Position numbers and translations under genes: made by a program. The notes under the pieces were generated by a model. It ran no database searches. It worked only from the letters and a program-made list of their open reading frames with translations, and was not told the origin of the DNA. 64,000 nucleotides of DNA from the NCBI GenBank assembly GCA_026182355.1, contig JAPFBL010000049.1:5787001-5851000 (forward strand), given 5' to 3'. The first letter of the stretch is position 1, and each line of letters begins with the position of its first letter. Below are positions 12,433 through 22,070 of the stretch, in pieces. The stretch is from Hermatobates lingyangjiaoensis (Eukaryota; Arthropoda; Insecta; Hemiptera; Hermatobatidae).

Positions 12433-13745
12433 CTTAAAGAAAAGTGCTTGAAGGTAGGTTCGAATCGGGAGCCACACAGGCCACAAGCATCTGACTAAGC
12501 AACTGACTACATCTTATAAGTATAAGTATACTATGACTTAAAGTACAAACTCTCCTATCAGTTTATTATGTGTTGCTTAAAAACTATACGCACACAATAT
12601 TTGAACTACAATTATATCGAAAAAACACCTAATTACTTAATTGCCAACATTCATTACTAAAGCTAACCGTTTGTTGATATGCCAGTATATACTAAGTAAA
12701 CTCTCATTATGCGCAGTTTGTAAAACTTAATCATACATATTGAGCACTGAATAATATGTAAGAAATTTAAATTTCTTTTTTTTCTTTCACATACAATTGG
12801 CTTTAGTGTTGACAAAAAGTGATTGTGTGAAATAGGAAGTTGGCGTGGTCTGGTGGGTCATCTTTGTAATATTTTTTTTTAAACAGGAGCACTGTTTACC
12901 CTTCTATCTTTAAATCCATTTCAATCTAAGACAGAGCAAAAACAAAAAAAAACTCATCCAAACTCAAACAGATATGTACAGACAAACTTTTTAAATTTGA
13001 TAGACTGATAAATAAACAAAGATTACCAATGGTTAATCCTGTATCGCCAGTTGTTATCAATGTAATTACGGTTCAAAACGAAGTACTGCAATATTGAACA
13101 AAACAAATTCACCAAACTATATGTAGATTTGTTTTTTATAATTTAAAATGGGGAAGAATATGTTTTAAATGTGTTTAATTCATAAATATATTATTTTAAA
13201 TTTATCTTTGATAAAAAATTTTATAGGGTGAAAACCTTTTTATAAGGTTTCATTCATAATAATATTATGATACTACCTTAATGTTACGTTAATATACATA
13301 ATATTAATATGTGCTCGTAATATAGTATGACCTTCGAAAACCTTCTGATAATATTACAAGAGATCAGGAAGTTTAGTTTATTAACTAAATTTGAAATCAA
13401 ATTAAATTCATAAAAATTACATTTTTCACCTATAATCTTGAATAGAAATTATAAATGCACCAACAAAATTATAATTAACTATTAACTACTAACACTAATA
13501 ATTCTCACTTTAAAAATTATAAATTTCACCGAATTGCATAAAATTGTGAAGTACTTGTAACAAAGTCCACGTGATAAGGCTTTTCTTGTTCTTCTCCAGG
13601 AACACTGATGGAATAATAAACGTCGGGTTACTTTGCTAGCTTACAATTTTCCAAAGAAACTCTTTCCAAAGAAATCAAACAAACTCATTGATTTCTCTCT
13701 AGTAGTTAAATTAATATTTGTAAGTGTTAACATTTATTATATAAA
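12433..13745. other. AT-rich non-coding stretch
   Basis: No domain or RNA gene recognised. A B-box-like string (ggttcgaatc) at about 12456 has no convincing A box and was not called as a tRNA. Confidence 0.5.
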
Positions 13746-13749
13746 TGTA

Positions 13750-14620
13750 GACTACCCGTGACCCATTGGGTCACCCAACACCTTCCTTTTTAATGCAATA
13801 ATATTCACATAAAAGCAGATAAACTCCAAATTAATTCATTTCTAATAAACAGGATGATGAACATATTCTAGAGACAGTCCTTTTTATTTACATTTTCGTA
13901 CAATTTGAATTTTCCAAAGAGAACTTTTATGTTTTCTCTCTGTTTGACCCTACTGAACATGTAATTCGTCATGTTGAAATGCTGTTTTACAGAAATGAAC
14001 TAAAACTTTCTGTAGGGTCTCTCCTTGAGACTTATGAATAGTCATGGCAAATGCAAACTCAATTGAAAATTGAATCCTTAAAAAAGGAATGTTGTCCTCT
14101 TCAGATAAAACAATTTTCAATTTTGGAATTAAAACTATTTCCCCTTGACACCGTGATGCGATAAACAATGAATAAACAATATGAACAATGATAAACAATG
14201 GCATTATCATAAAGCTCCTCAGTTATTAGTCTTGTTCTATTACATAAGCGTGGTGGATCAATGTTTCTCATACATACACATGACAGGAGCTTCCTTTTTG
14301 AGTTCTACATTATGTTGGATTCAATACACTAATCAACATTATGTGCAAGGATTAACATGTCTTTGGGCAGTAATAATTATTTATTTCCATTCTTTTCAAC
14401 TCTGTCCTCAACAATATTTATTAGAAATTTAGAGTATTTCTCATCTTCTTGTTGAACTCTCATATTGCAAGCTAAATAGTCGTCAGTAAATTTGTGACAC
14501 AAGTAAGACTGATTTAAGAATTATAGATATCAGCATCAGTTCCTCTCTTGACAACTGGAAGAAATTGTCAATTCCTGGGATGCTACAGCTAATGCATTTA
14601 GTCCTGAACTCCTTAATTTA
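13750..14620 (-). pseudogene. Helitron Rep/helicase, decayed C-terminal part
   Basis: The - strand reads, with frameshifts, the C-terminal half of the PIF1-like helicase of Helitrons. In order it shows CNMRVQQEDEKYSKFL, NIDPPRLCNRTRLI, then the open block 13950-14210 with SRCQGEIVLIPKL, FAFAMTIHKSQGETL and FQHDELHV. The last two correspond to the family's TINKSQGQTL and FSHGQLYVA signatures. Near 13770 the palindrome gtgacccattgggtcac followed by a CTAC on the - strand resembles a mutated Helitron 3' end (hairpin then CTRR). The Rep domain is missing. Confidence 0.8.
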
Positions 14621-14984
14621 GAGAGAATTAGTTTTATTAATAACTTTTCTGTACCTTCTGACGCATCGGGAGCCCTACTCTATCATTTTGATTGAAATAG
14701 ATATATCAAAAGAAGAAATTATGGGCATTATGACAGTGTTTTTTGATTACAGACTTAATTTTGTGCTGTGAATAATTTACTTATATTAATTTGATAATTT
14801 CTAAAACTTCTGTTAACTATAATAATTATCATTTGTTGATATATTAATTAATTGTTTCATATTCTCGTCGATTATTCATTAAACTTTCTCTCTAAATTTA
14901 TTATAATTAAATCACTATAATTTAGGTCGATAAACTATTATTTAATGCTTCGACGTATATCAGGTTTTGGAAGCATCTGTTACT

Positions 14985-15055
14985 AAAGTCCCCGTAGTGC
15001 AGACGGTAGGGTGCTTACCTCCTATGCCAAAGGGGTGGGTTGGATCCCACAAAAT
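14985..15055 (+). repeat. tRNA-derived sequence (SINE head or tRNA pseudogene)
   Basis: The string cgtagtgcagacggtagg resembles a Pol III A box. About 40 bases downstream, gggttggatcccac resembles a B box (GGTTCGANTCC with one change) inside a T-arm-like stem. The anticodon arm does not fold well, so a working tRNA is unlikely. Confidence 0.45.
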
Positions 15056-15720
15056 TTCTAATATTTTATTCAGTTTAGAGCATGTGCAAATATTTAAACA
15101 CGAACATCAGAGTTTTATAAGTATATAGATATTTGTCATTCTTTTGTTTGATATTCATATCAACCTAATCAGATTTTTTAAAAGTTTTTTTTTTTCAATT
15201 TTTATTAAATAAAATAAAAAGTTGTACTTAAACTTTTAAGATTGAAGGTCTATCCTAAATTGATTGCAACAAACTGATGTTATAGAATGACTAAAACACA
15301 ATACCACAGAGAGATTTCAATCATAACTCGTGTAACCCGATTTCTACCAAATTGCCAAACTCCGAATTTTTTTTTAGAAAAAATGCCTGCTAAAAAACTG
15401 ATGGCGACCTGCTTGCTATTCTGTCCCAGACCTAACAGTACCTAATATGGAACAAACTAATATGGAATTTTAAGTGATCATTACTTTTCTGATTTTTGAA
15501 ATGTCCTGTTCACATACATGCACACACACACACACACAAACCAATTGGCCAAATCTATACCTTAGATTCAGTGGTCTCGAAATGTGTATTTTCTTTGGAA
15601 TGGAATGCCAATACTTTGTCCCGAATGCAATACTATCATTAATTTATAATTCTTGTAGACAGTGAATGAAAATACATCCATATCCTTCAAAATTGGGTGT
15701 ACAAAACATTATCCTGCTTG
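15056..15720. other. non-coding stretch
   Basis: Possible SINE body after 15055. It includes a (CA)n run near 15520. Nothing else recognised. Confidence 0.45.
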
Positions 15721-15729
15721 AAAACTTTC

Positions 15730-16161
15730 AAGGAAACTGTCGATATCCCACACAGCTTTTCGTTAACAATGGATGTAGTAATAGAGAGTTTGACAAGGAC
15801 TTCAATGATGTTGTGAACAAACAAAACAAACTCAAGACAAGAATATAGAAGGGCACGGTAACACTCACAAAAACCAATATTCTGTAAATATTCTGTAATT
15901 TTAGTAAAGATAATAGTTAGTTGAACCTGTCATATATAAAATGGTGTTAGAATGTGTGAATACGAAGAAAAAAGTTTTAGTCAATTGATCTTTTTATTGC
16001 TTGAGCTACTGAGAAAAGCATGCAGGACACTCGAAAATTATTCTAAAAAGGTAATTAAACATGAGATTGGCATTAAGCTTTTAAACACATGTTTGCAAGA
16101 AGGATTGCAACCACCTTTCACTAATATAAATGTTTCAGAGTATACTACAGGTAAACATTAA
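15730..16161 (+). pseudogene. two PLE fragments in tail-then-head order
   Basis: The frame at 15750-15848 reads LFVNNGCSNREFDKDF, the linker motif that follows the PLE reverse transcriptase. The frame at 15952-16161 reads a PLE N-terminal block (LRKACRTLENYSKK, NTCLQEGLQPPFTN). A C-terminal-side piece therefore precedes an N-terminal piece in the same orientation. This fits two tandem truncated copies, an arrangement common in PLEs. Confidence 0.6.
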
Positions 16162-16187
16162 ATAGATATCAGACCCTACAGTCTCTG

Positions 16188-16288
16188 ATTTTTGGTTTAA
16201 CCGTCATAAATTGGAAAGCAGTGATAAGGACGTCAACTGCATCTGGGAAGCGACGGTTGGAGATAGTTATGATGGTTAAACCAAAAAT
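16188..16288. repeat. 22-bp inverted repeat
   Basis: Arms 16188-16209 and 16267-16288 (atttttggtttaaccgtcat and its complement, one mismatch) enclose a 57-base loop. Confidence 0.85.
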
Positions 16289-16329
16289 TAAAAACTGTAC
16301 GTATGTTATATACTTACAGTTTACCCTGA

Positions 16330-16330
16330 A

Positions 16331-16389
<59 letters not shown>
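16330..16389. repeat. (AC)n-(AT)n microsatellite
   Basis: A CA run of about 25 bases passes directly into a TA run of about 35 bases. Confidence 0.95.
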
Positions 16390-16390
<1 letters not shown>

Positions 16391-16485
16391 GAGTTCGAGA
16401 TTAACAAAGTACAACACACAAAGTAGGGAAACACACTTACAGACTCTTACTTTGTGTGTTGTTCTTTGTTAATCTCGAACTCGTA
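16388..16485. repeat. hairpin element between two (TA)n tracts
   Basis: 38-base arms (16388-16425 and 16448-16485, one mismatch) start tacgagttcgagattaac and enclose a 22-base loop. TA tracts lie on both sides, including the one at about 16524-16560 that received the Ty3 element. Confidence 0.85.
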
Positions 16486-16520
16486 TTGTGTCCAGTTTGG
16501 ATCGTATTTCGTTTTATCAG

Positions 16521-16560
<40 letters not shown>

Positions 16561-16562
<2 letters not shown>

Positions 16563-16732
16563 TAATGCCGGCCCGCGAGAGACTAGAGGGTTGAAGTCCG
16601 TATCAACATTGCCTCTCCTATAAACAGAAGGAGCTGACTAATAAACTCCATTCTTGTCTTCAATCACGTGCGAGCTAGTTTATTTAAATTCCTTTTTCTA
16701 AAAACCTATTCATTACCCGGACACGCGTAACT
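16561..16732 (+). repeat. 5' LTR
   Basis: 172 bases starting AGTAATGCCGGCCC and ending GCGTAACT. A TATA-like TATAAA lies at 16619-16624 and an AATAAA at 16640-16645, about 16 bases later. The last base overlaps the first of the primer-binding site. Apart from a 17-bp unit it is identical by eye to the 3' LTR. Confidence 0.9.
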
Positions 16733-16751
16733 GGTGCCGAAACCCGGGATC
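16732..16751 (+). promoter_or_regulatory. primer-binding site, tRNA-Phe type
   Basis: TGGTGCCGAAACCCGGGATC is the exact complement of the 3' end of animal tRNA-Phe including CCA (from general knowledge of that tRNA). It immediately follows the 5' LTR, as expected for minus-strand priming. Confidence 0.85.
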
Positions 16752-16801
16752 ATTCGCCAACTGTTTAATAGTGTAGTGTTGTGTCCAGTGTAGAAACCAA
16801 C

Positions 16802-17659
16802 ATGACGAGTAAACAGACAACAGGAGCCGATGTTAGGCTCGCAGTGAAAATAGAACAAGCGAGAGTAGCAAAAGCAGGGTACCTGATGAACCTATTAGAT
16901 TCGATAAAGAGGTTCGAGGGTGATGCTCGAGAGTTGGACTTGTTCATAGAGAGAATGGACTCCATCAACGAGCAGTTAGTCACAACTCAACTAGACCCAG
17001 CTACAGACAAGAACATCAAGACCTACTTCCTCGCCAGGGTCAGCCTTACGGTGATGCTGGAGTTAGGACTTACGTTTTGTGCGGAGTGGAGTGCGGTGCG
17101 AGCAGCCCTTAAGGACAGATATGCTGGAGCCGCAAAGCCTGTAGCTAGAAGTGCGCTAAAAATTTTTGAAATGCGGAAGGAGAATGGTGAGACCTGCGCT
17201 GAGTTCGGGCGCAGATTGGGGGATGCGACAAGGAAATTAACTATGAAGATAAATGAAAAGTGCACAGACAGTCAAGAAGCGAAATGGAGAACGACGATAT
17301 ATGAAGAGATAGCCAGTGAAATTCTCCTCAAGGCAGCTCCAGAACGAGTGAGAATGGCCCTCCGTATCATGAAGCCCACTAGTCTCGAGGAGACAATTAA
17401 TACCATCCGGGAGGAAGAAATGGACCGAGAAGATAACGGTGTTATATACAGAGGGAAGTCAGAAGGAGGATGGGCAGTTGTGACCAGGAGGAGAGTACCT
17501 CAGGATAGGCAATTCAGAGCAAGAGCCTATGAGGATCGAGGACAAGGGAGGTATTCACAGGAGAGGAAGCCACGGGACGTTTTGAAGAGAGAAGATCTCA
17601 AGCCAGGAGGAACAGCTATGAGGCAGTGGGAGGCTACACGCGAAGAGAGAAGCCAGTAA
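16802..17659 (+). CDS. gag: Ty3/Gypsy Gag (capsid part)
   Basis: About 285 residues from the first ATG; the open frame also extends upstream to a GTG at 16781. It is a helix-rich capsid-like protein with SIKRFEGDARELDLFIERM near the N-terminus and GETCAEFGRRLGD in the middle. A basic tail follows. Gag proteins of Ty3 elements assemble the virus-like particle in which reverse transcription takes place. The nucleocapsid zinc knuckle is not in this frame: it lies in the -1 frame (17533-17994), overlapping the last 126 bases. Either a programmed -1 shift or a one-base change separates them. Confidence 0.85.
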   Translation: MTSKQTTGADVRLAVKIEQARVAKAGYLMNLLDSIKRFEGDARELDLFIERMDSINEQLVTTQLDPATDKNIKTYFLARVSLTVMLELGLTFCAEWSAVRAALKDRYAGAAKPVARSALKIFEMRKENGETCAEFGRRLGDATRKLTMKINEKCTDSQEAKWRTTIYEEIASEILLKAAPERVRMALRIMKPTSLEETINTIREEEMDREDNGVIYRGKSEGGWAVVTRRRVPQDRQFRARAYEDRGQGRYSQERKPRDVLKREDLKPGGTAMRQWEATREERSQ

Positions 17660-17994
17660 GAAGAGGATGTTGGGAGTGTGGTGAACTCGGTCACTTCGCG
17701 CGAGAGTGTCCGTATTTATATCGCAAGGAGAGACCACGAACGAAACAGTATAGACCAACACCAAGAGATGAGCCCATGGAAGTTAACACAACCCGGCGGG
17801 AGAAGATGTGGGGCAGGAGAAGACAAAAAGGGGAAGGCTCTTCAGAGGACGGGAGCTCATCAGAGTCAACAGGGTCGGAGCAAGAGACATCGATAGAACG
17901 ACACGAGCGCTGGTACGAGCGAGGGAAGTGGCCTTCACTGGAAGAGACTCGTGGTGGGAGGATCGCTATTCGAGAGAAGAGGAAGAAGGATTGA
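17533..17994 (+). CDS. nucleocapsid (zinc-knuckle) frame of the Ty3 element
   Basis: The frame is open from just after a TGA at 17530 and shifted -1 relative to gag. It reads RRNSYEAVGGYTRREK and then a perfect CCHC knuckle CWECGELGHFAREC (17668-17709), the RNA-binding signature of retroelement nucleocapsids. A basic and acidic low-complexity tail follows. It overlaps gag by 126 bases and has no convincing start of its own, so it is probably expressed as a Gag extension by frameshift, or was in frame with gag before an indel. It ends 54 bases before the pol frame opens. A third frame (17808-18035) bridges towards pol but is closed by TAG and TAA. Confidence 0.75.
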   Translation, partial: GSRTREVFTGEEATGRFEERRSQARRNSYEAVGGYTRREKPVRRGCWECGELGHFARECPYLYRKERPRTKQYRPTPRDEPMEVNTTRREKMWGRRRQKGEGSSEDGSSSESTGSEQETSIERHERWYERGKWPSLEETRGGRIAIREKRKKD

Positions 17995-18047
17995 AGGTTA
18001 GGCGAGAGGTATATAGGCGAGCAACAGAGGGATAGCATAAGAGGTAA

Positions 18048-21000
18048 GCTCCCTATATTTTTTTTCCCAAATGGAAGACTAAGTGTTTGGTAGATACAGG
18101 GTCAGATAGCACAATTATGGACAATGAAGTGGCAAAAAGGATGGACAATTATTCAGGGCTGACACCGTGCAACTGCACCTTGGTCACCATGGCAGGAAGG
18201 AAGAGCCTGGTAGGCGAATTACAGGTAGAGATGGGAGAATTAATAGGAGAGACCTTGGAGATGAAAGTGCATGTGACCCACTTAGAGACCCAGAAATATG
18301 GAGTTATTCTAGGGTGCGACTTTTTGGAGAGAATCAATGCAAAACCTGAGTGTAAAAGAGGGAAGTGGGACATTAAACTAGGAAAAAGGAAATACTTCGT
18401 GGAAGGGAGAGTTAAACCAGGGAAGAGAATAACGGTAAACTGTGGAAAAGTGATACCAGGAGAACATCAGGTGAGTGAATTAATGAAAGAATTTGAAAAA
18501 GTATTCTATAGTGAAGGACAGAGGTTATCAGCTACAGGTAGGGTCAAACACCAAATAGAACTCCCTGAAGGTACAGTTGTTTACGTGAAACCTAGAAGGT
18601 ACCCACACCAATTGAAAAAGATAATGCAGGAGCAAATAAAGGAAATGCTGGACCAGGGCATAATACAGAGGTCTAAGTCGCAATTTTCGAGCCCTATTTG
18701 GCTGGTCCCGAAAAAGGTCGAGGAGGGTAAACCCCCTAAATACCGGTTGGTAGTAGATTTTAGAGAGTTAAATAAGTACACTAAGCTTGAAAGATACCCT
18801 CTGCCAAGGATAGAAGACATACTCGACCATATGGCAGGAGCAACTGTATTCAGTACCTTCGACCTCAAGGCCGGGTATCACCAGATTAGGATGCACCCGA
18901 GAGATGTCGAGAAGACGGCCTTTACGTTCGATAGAGGCCACTTCGAATTTTTGAGGATGCCCTTTGGCCTAAAGAATGCGCCTTCCACGTTCCAACGCCT
19001 CATGGATGAACTGCTTGAAGGACTGGGAGAAGACTTTACGCAAATCTACATGGATGACATCATAGTGTTCAGTAAGTCAATAGAAGAGCATAAGGAACAT
19101 GTTACAAGGGTGCTGAAAAGAATAAGGGACTTTGGCTTAAAGGTAGCGATGGATAAAACCCGCTTATATCAAAAAGAGGTTAGATTTATGGGGCACCTTA
19201 TCTCAGGTGAAGGAGTAAGACCCGACCCTAAGAAGGTTGAAGCAATAGATCGATTACCCTATCCAAAGGGACCCAAAGACATCAGGGCTTTTCTAGGTAT
19301 GATAGGTTTCTACAGAAGGTACGTAAAGGACTTTGCAGCAATCACGAACCCCTTGACGGACAGTTTAAAGAAAGGAAAGAAGTTTATACAAACAGAAGAT
19401 CTAAGAGAAGCAGTGGAGCAGTGTAAGAAGGCGTTGCGGGGCCCGCTGTTGCTCCAATTTCCTGACCTAAACAAACCATTCATTGTAATGACAGATGCCA
19501 GTCAAGAAGCTATCGGGGGAGTCTTGATGCAGGAAACTATCCAGGGAGAGCGACCAATAGCCTACGCCAGCAGAAAATTATCACCAGCAGAAAAAAGGTA
19601 TAGCACAATAGAAAGGGAAATGTTAGGCATAGTGTGGACTGTAGAACATTTCCGACCCTACCTTTTTGCGGCTGAGTTCACTATTAGAACAGATCATAGG
19701 CCCCTAATGTGGATCGGGAATTTAAAGGAGACGTCAGCCCGGATAGCAAAGTGGAAAGAAAGGATAGCTGCATACAACTTCAGGGTCCAGCACGTAAAGG
19801 GCGTTGATAATGAAGTAGCCGACTGTTTGTCCAGAAACGTCAACGTCATTACGAGAAGTAGTACGAGAGAGCCAAGTACCTCCAGGGACGTGCGAGAGTT
19901 CTTCGCCAACGGGACACCAGACGAAGATGAAGACCAAGAACAACGAAATGGACCGGAAGCTGAGATTAGTCAGGATATAATAAACAACAAGAGAAATCAA
20001 ATAATTATAAAAGACGACACAGAAGAAATAATAAACACCCAATTGCACAAATATGGCCACTTAAAAATAAATATTATTACAGGAGGAACGAAAGCGAACA
20101 ACGAACAATTAAGTACAGTCATAAACCAACTAACAGTGCCAGGAAAGGTATACCATTTCTTTATAGAATCACAAGAACTTGAAAATAGACTACTCCGACT
20201 AATTCAGGAAAGAGAGCTGAGACAAGGAGCTCATTTCATAATCTGTAAGAACCAGGTAGAAACGGTAGAAGACGAAGAGCAGCAGAAAGAGGTCATCCTA
20301 AATTATCACAGGGGAAAAACCAACCATCGTGGTGTCACAGAGACCCTTAAACATCTACAGAGGTCGCATTACTGGCTCCAAATGGGCAAGAGGATAGCCC
20401 AAGTGATAAAGGACTGTGAAATATGCAAAAGGAGGAAGTATGAAAGAGTACCACTTGTACCTCCATTATTACAAAGTCAGACGCCCGAGGGACCCTTTGA
20501 GGAGCTAGAAATTGATATATTTACATACGACGGAAACAAATATTTAACAACAATAGATAGACTAACGAAGTTAGCCTCAGCATGGCCACTAACAAGTAAA
20601 TCAAGTGAAAGTACAGAAGAGGCATTGCTGTCGTATTTGGCCACGTTTGACTGCCCGAGAACGATCTATATGGACAGAGGGCGAGAGTTCAACAACGTTA
20701 AAATAAAAACCCTGTTAAAAGAATTCAATATAAACCCCCATTGGTGTACACCGGGTCATCCAAGGTCCCACGGAGCAATAGAGAGACTACATAACACTCT
20801 AACGGAACACTTGCAGTTATTGGCTGATGCAAAAAACATAAAGGGTCATGTGGCAATGGCCAGAGCGGTCCTAGCATACAACAGTAGTATTCACTCGACC
20901 ACAGAGGCAACACCATTTGAATTGCGGAAAAAGGAAGCGGATCCACAAAGGTTACATAATAGAGTCAAAGCAGCAAAAGAAAGATGGACCAAGCAATATA

Positions 21001-21248
21001 ATCAAAGGAAAGCAGAAGAAACAGTAGGGTTGATACAAAAAGGGGACTTCGTATATAAACTAAATAGGCAGAAGCGAAGGAAATCGGACCCGAGATACGT
21101 AGGGCCATACGAAGTACTCGCAACGTTACCACGGTACAGAGCACAGATATGGAGGATAGGAACGGACACCCTGAAACAAGAAATAGTTCATTTTCAGGAA
21201 CTGCGACGGGTGAGAAGGAAAGTCCCACCAATGGTGCGAACGATATAG
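18048..21248 (+). CDS. pol: Ty3/Gypsy Pol: protease, reverse transcriptase, RNase H, integrase
   Basis: An uninterrupted frame of about 1066 codons. Counting from codon 18087: the aspartic protease active site VDTGSDS is at the start and its ILGCDFL block near residue 75. The RT runs from about 170 to 340, with YPLPRIEDIL, FSTFDLKAGYHQI, RMPFGLKNAPSTFQ and the catalytic YMDD at 321-324. The RNase H contains TDASQEAIGGVL and RTDHRPL. The integrase zinc finger (HRGKTNH, CEIC) is followed by the DDE core: EIDIFTYDG, YMDRGREFN and SHGAIERLHNTL. A GPYEVL module lies near the C-terminus. There is no chromodomain and no in-frame ATG at the start, as expected if it is made by frameshift from Gag. All catalytic residues checked are present. 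Confidence 0.95.
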   Translation, partial: APYIFFPKWKTKCLVDTGSDSTIMDNEVAKRMDNYSGLTPCNCTLVTMAGRKSLVGELQVEMGELIGETLEMKVHVTHLETQKYGVILGCDFLERINAKPECKRGKWDIKLGKRKYFVEGRVKPGKRITVNCGKVIPGEHQVSELMKEFEKVFYSEGQRLSATGRVKHQIELPEGTVVYVKPRRYPHQLKKIMQEQIKEMLDQGIIQRSKSQFSSPIWLVPKKVEEGKPPKYRLVVDFRELNKYTKLERYPLPRIEDILDHMAGATVFSTFDLKAGYHQIRMHPRDVEKTAFTFDRGHFEFLRMPFGLKNAPSTFQRLMDELLEGLGEDFTQIYMDDIIVFSKSIEEHKEHVTRVLKRIRDFGLKVAMDKTRLYQKEVRFMGHLISGEGVRPDPKKVEAIDRLPYPKGPKDIRAFLGMIGFYRRYVKDFAAITNPLTDSLKKGKKFIQTEDLREAVEQCKKALRGPLLLQFPDLNKPFIVMTDASQEAIGGVLMQETIQGERPIAYASRKLSPAEKRYSTIEREMLGIVWTVEHFRPYLFAAEFTIRTDHRPLMWIGNLKETSARIAKWKERIAAYNFRVQHVKGVDNEVADCLSRNVNVITRSSTREPSTSRDVREFFANGTPDEDEDQEQRNGPEAEISQDIINNKRNQIIIKDDTEEIINTQLHKYGHLKINIITGGTKANNEQLSTVINQLTVPGKVYHFFIESQELENRLLRLIQERELRQGAHFIICKNQVETVEDEEQQKEVILNYHRGKTNHRGVTETLKHLQRSHYWLQMGKRIAQVIKDCEICKRRKYERVPLVPPLLQSQTPEGPFEELEIDIFTYDGNKYLTTIDRLTKLASAWPLTSKSSESTEEALLSYLATFDCPRTIYMDRGREFNNVKIKTLLKEFNINPHWCTPGHPRSHGAIERLHNTLTEHLQLLADAKNIKGHVAMARAVLAYNSSIHSTTEATPFELRKKEADPQRLHNRVKAAKERWTKQYNQRKAEETVGLIQKGDFVYKLNRQKRRKSDPRYVGPYEVLATLPRYRAQIWRIGTDTLKQEIVHFQELRRVRRKVPPMVRTI

Positions 21249-21490
21249 TGTAGTTATGTGTGTTTACCTTTGTTAATTTTGTTATTTTTGTTTTGTACAA
21301 ATAATCATAGAAGTTCATCTTTTGTTATTTCTGTAATTTCTATAAACAATGTTAATTCAGTTACTTGTGTGGACGTCATTTTATTTTTGAATGTTAAAAC
21401 ATTATATTCATTTCTTATGTTTAGAGTCAAGTTTTGTTTTGTTATTTTATGATATAACTCAGACACTTGTACGGAGAGCATTGTTGATAA

Positions 21491-21505
21491 GGACTGGGAG
21501 GGGGC
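21491..21505 (+). promoter_or_regulatory. polypurine tract
   Basis: ggactgggagggggc lies directly before the 3' LTR, the expected position and composition of the plus-strand primer. Confidence 0.8.
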
Positions 21506-21692
21506 AGTAATGCCGGCCCGCGAGAGACGCCGGCCCGCGAGAGACTAGAGGGTTGAAGTCCGTATCAACATTGCCTCTCCTATAAACAGAAGGAGCTGAC
21601 TAATAAACTCCATTCTTGTCTTCAATCACGTGCGAGCTAGTTTATTTAAATTCCTTTTTCTAAAAACCTATTCATTACCCGGACACGCGTAA

Positions 21693-21694
<2 letters not shown>
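21506..21694 (+). repeat. 3' LTR with an internal 17-bp duplication
   Basis: 189 bases. Relative to the 5' LTR it contains one extra perfect copy of gccggcccgcgagagac near its start; the rest is identical by eye. It is followed by TATATA, the (TA)n target tract. Confidence 0.95.
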
Positions 21695-21738
<44 letters not shown>

Positions 21739-21782
21739 AGTTTCGAGCCTGAAGTAAAAACAAAATAAATGTTTATCAGTAC

Positions 21783-22070
21783 TCGGCCAGTTCTTCAGGT
21801 TCAAATTAAACTCTCATTGCCAACGTTTCGGTTGTTATTTAAAACTTCTTTCATAGGCCTATAAAACCGAGAAAATGTAAGAAATAATACAATACTTTAA
21901 AAATCAAACATACATAAAAAGTGCAATTAATTATGTATGTTTGATTTTTGAATGACTGTATTATTTCTTTATTTTCTCTATTTTGTAGGCCTATAAAGGT
22001 TTTAAATAAAACCCGAAACTTTGGCAATGAAAGTTTAATTTCAACTTGAAAAACTGACCCAGTCCTGATA
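21783..22070. repeat. imperfect foldback of PLE-terminal-like sequence
   Basis: Two inverted arms of about 130 bases meet around aaaaatcaaacatacataa / ttatgtatgtttgattttt. Each arm contains CCTATAAAGG-like and CGAAAC-TTGGCAATGA-like blocks resembling those in the PLE tail at 10835-10920. It lies directly after the Ty3 element and its TA tract. Confidence 0.75.

Larger units (their letters stand above)
16561..21694 (+). mobile_element. Ty3/Gypsy LTR retrotransposon, young copy
   Basis: A 5.1-kb element with short LTRs, a primer-binding site, gag, a zinc-knuckle frame, an intact pol frame, a polypurine tract and a 3' LTR. It lies in a (TA)n tract and is flanked by TATA on each side (target duplication of 4 bp, ambiguous in such a repeat). 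The ends are AGT and ACT, as in many insect Gypsy/17.6-type elements. The LTRs differ only by a 17-bp tandem duplication, so insertion is recent. The 250 bases between pol and the 3' LTR are too short for an envelope gene. The domain order protease, RT, RNase H, integrase defines Ty3/Gypsy. Confidence 0.95.

Noticed and set aside
12440..12480. Possible tRNA gene from a ggttcgaatc B box
   Set aside because: No A box at the right distance and no cloverleaf could be drawn. The bases overlap the acceptor of the candidate exon.
16169..16472. Open frames of about 80 codons on both strands
   Set aside because: They run through (CA)n/(TA)n and hairpin sequence; the peptides are dinucleotide-repeat artefacts.
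18044..18084. Possible 40-base intron between the knuckle and pol frames of the Ty3 element
   Set aside because: There is GTAAGC followed by a T-rich tract and an AG, but 40 bases is very short and the upstream frame is still closed by a stop; kept only as a testable option in the findings.
21258..21452. Possible envelope frame between pol and the 3' LTR
   Set aside because: Only 64 codons, with no signal peptide, cleavage site or fusion-like segment. The space is too short for an env gene.
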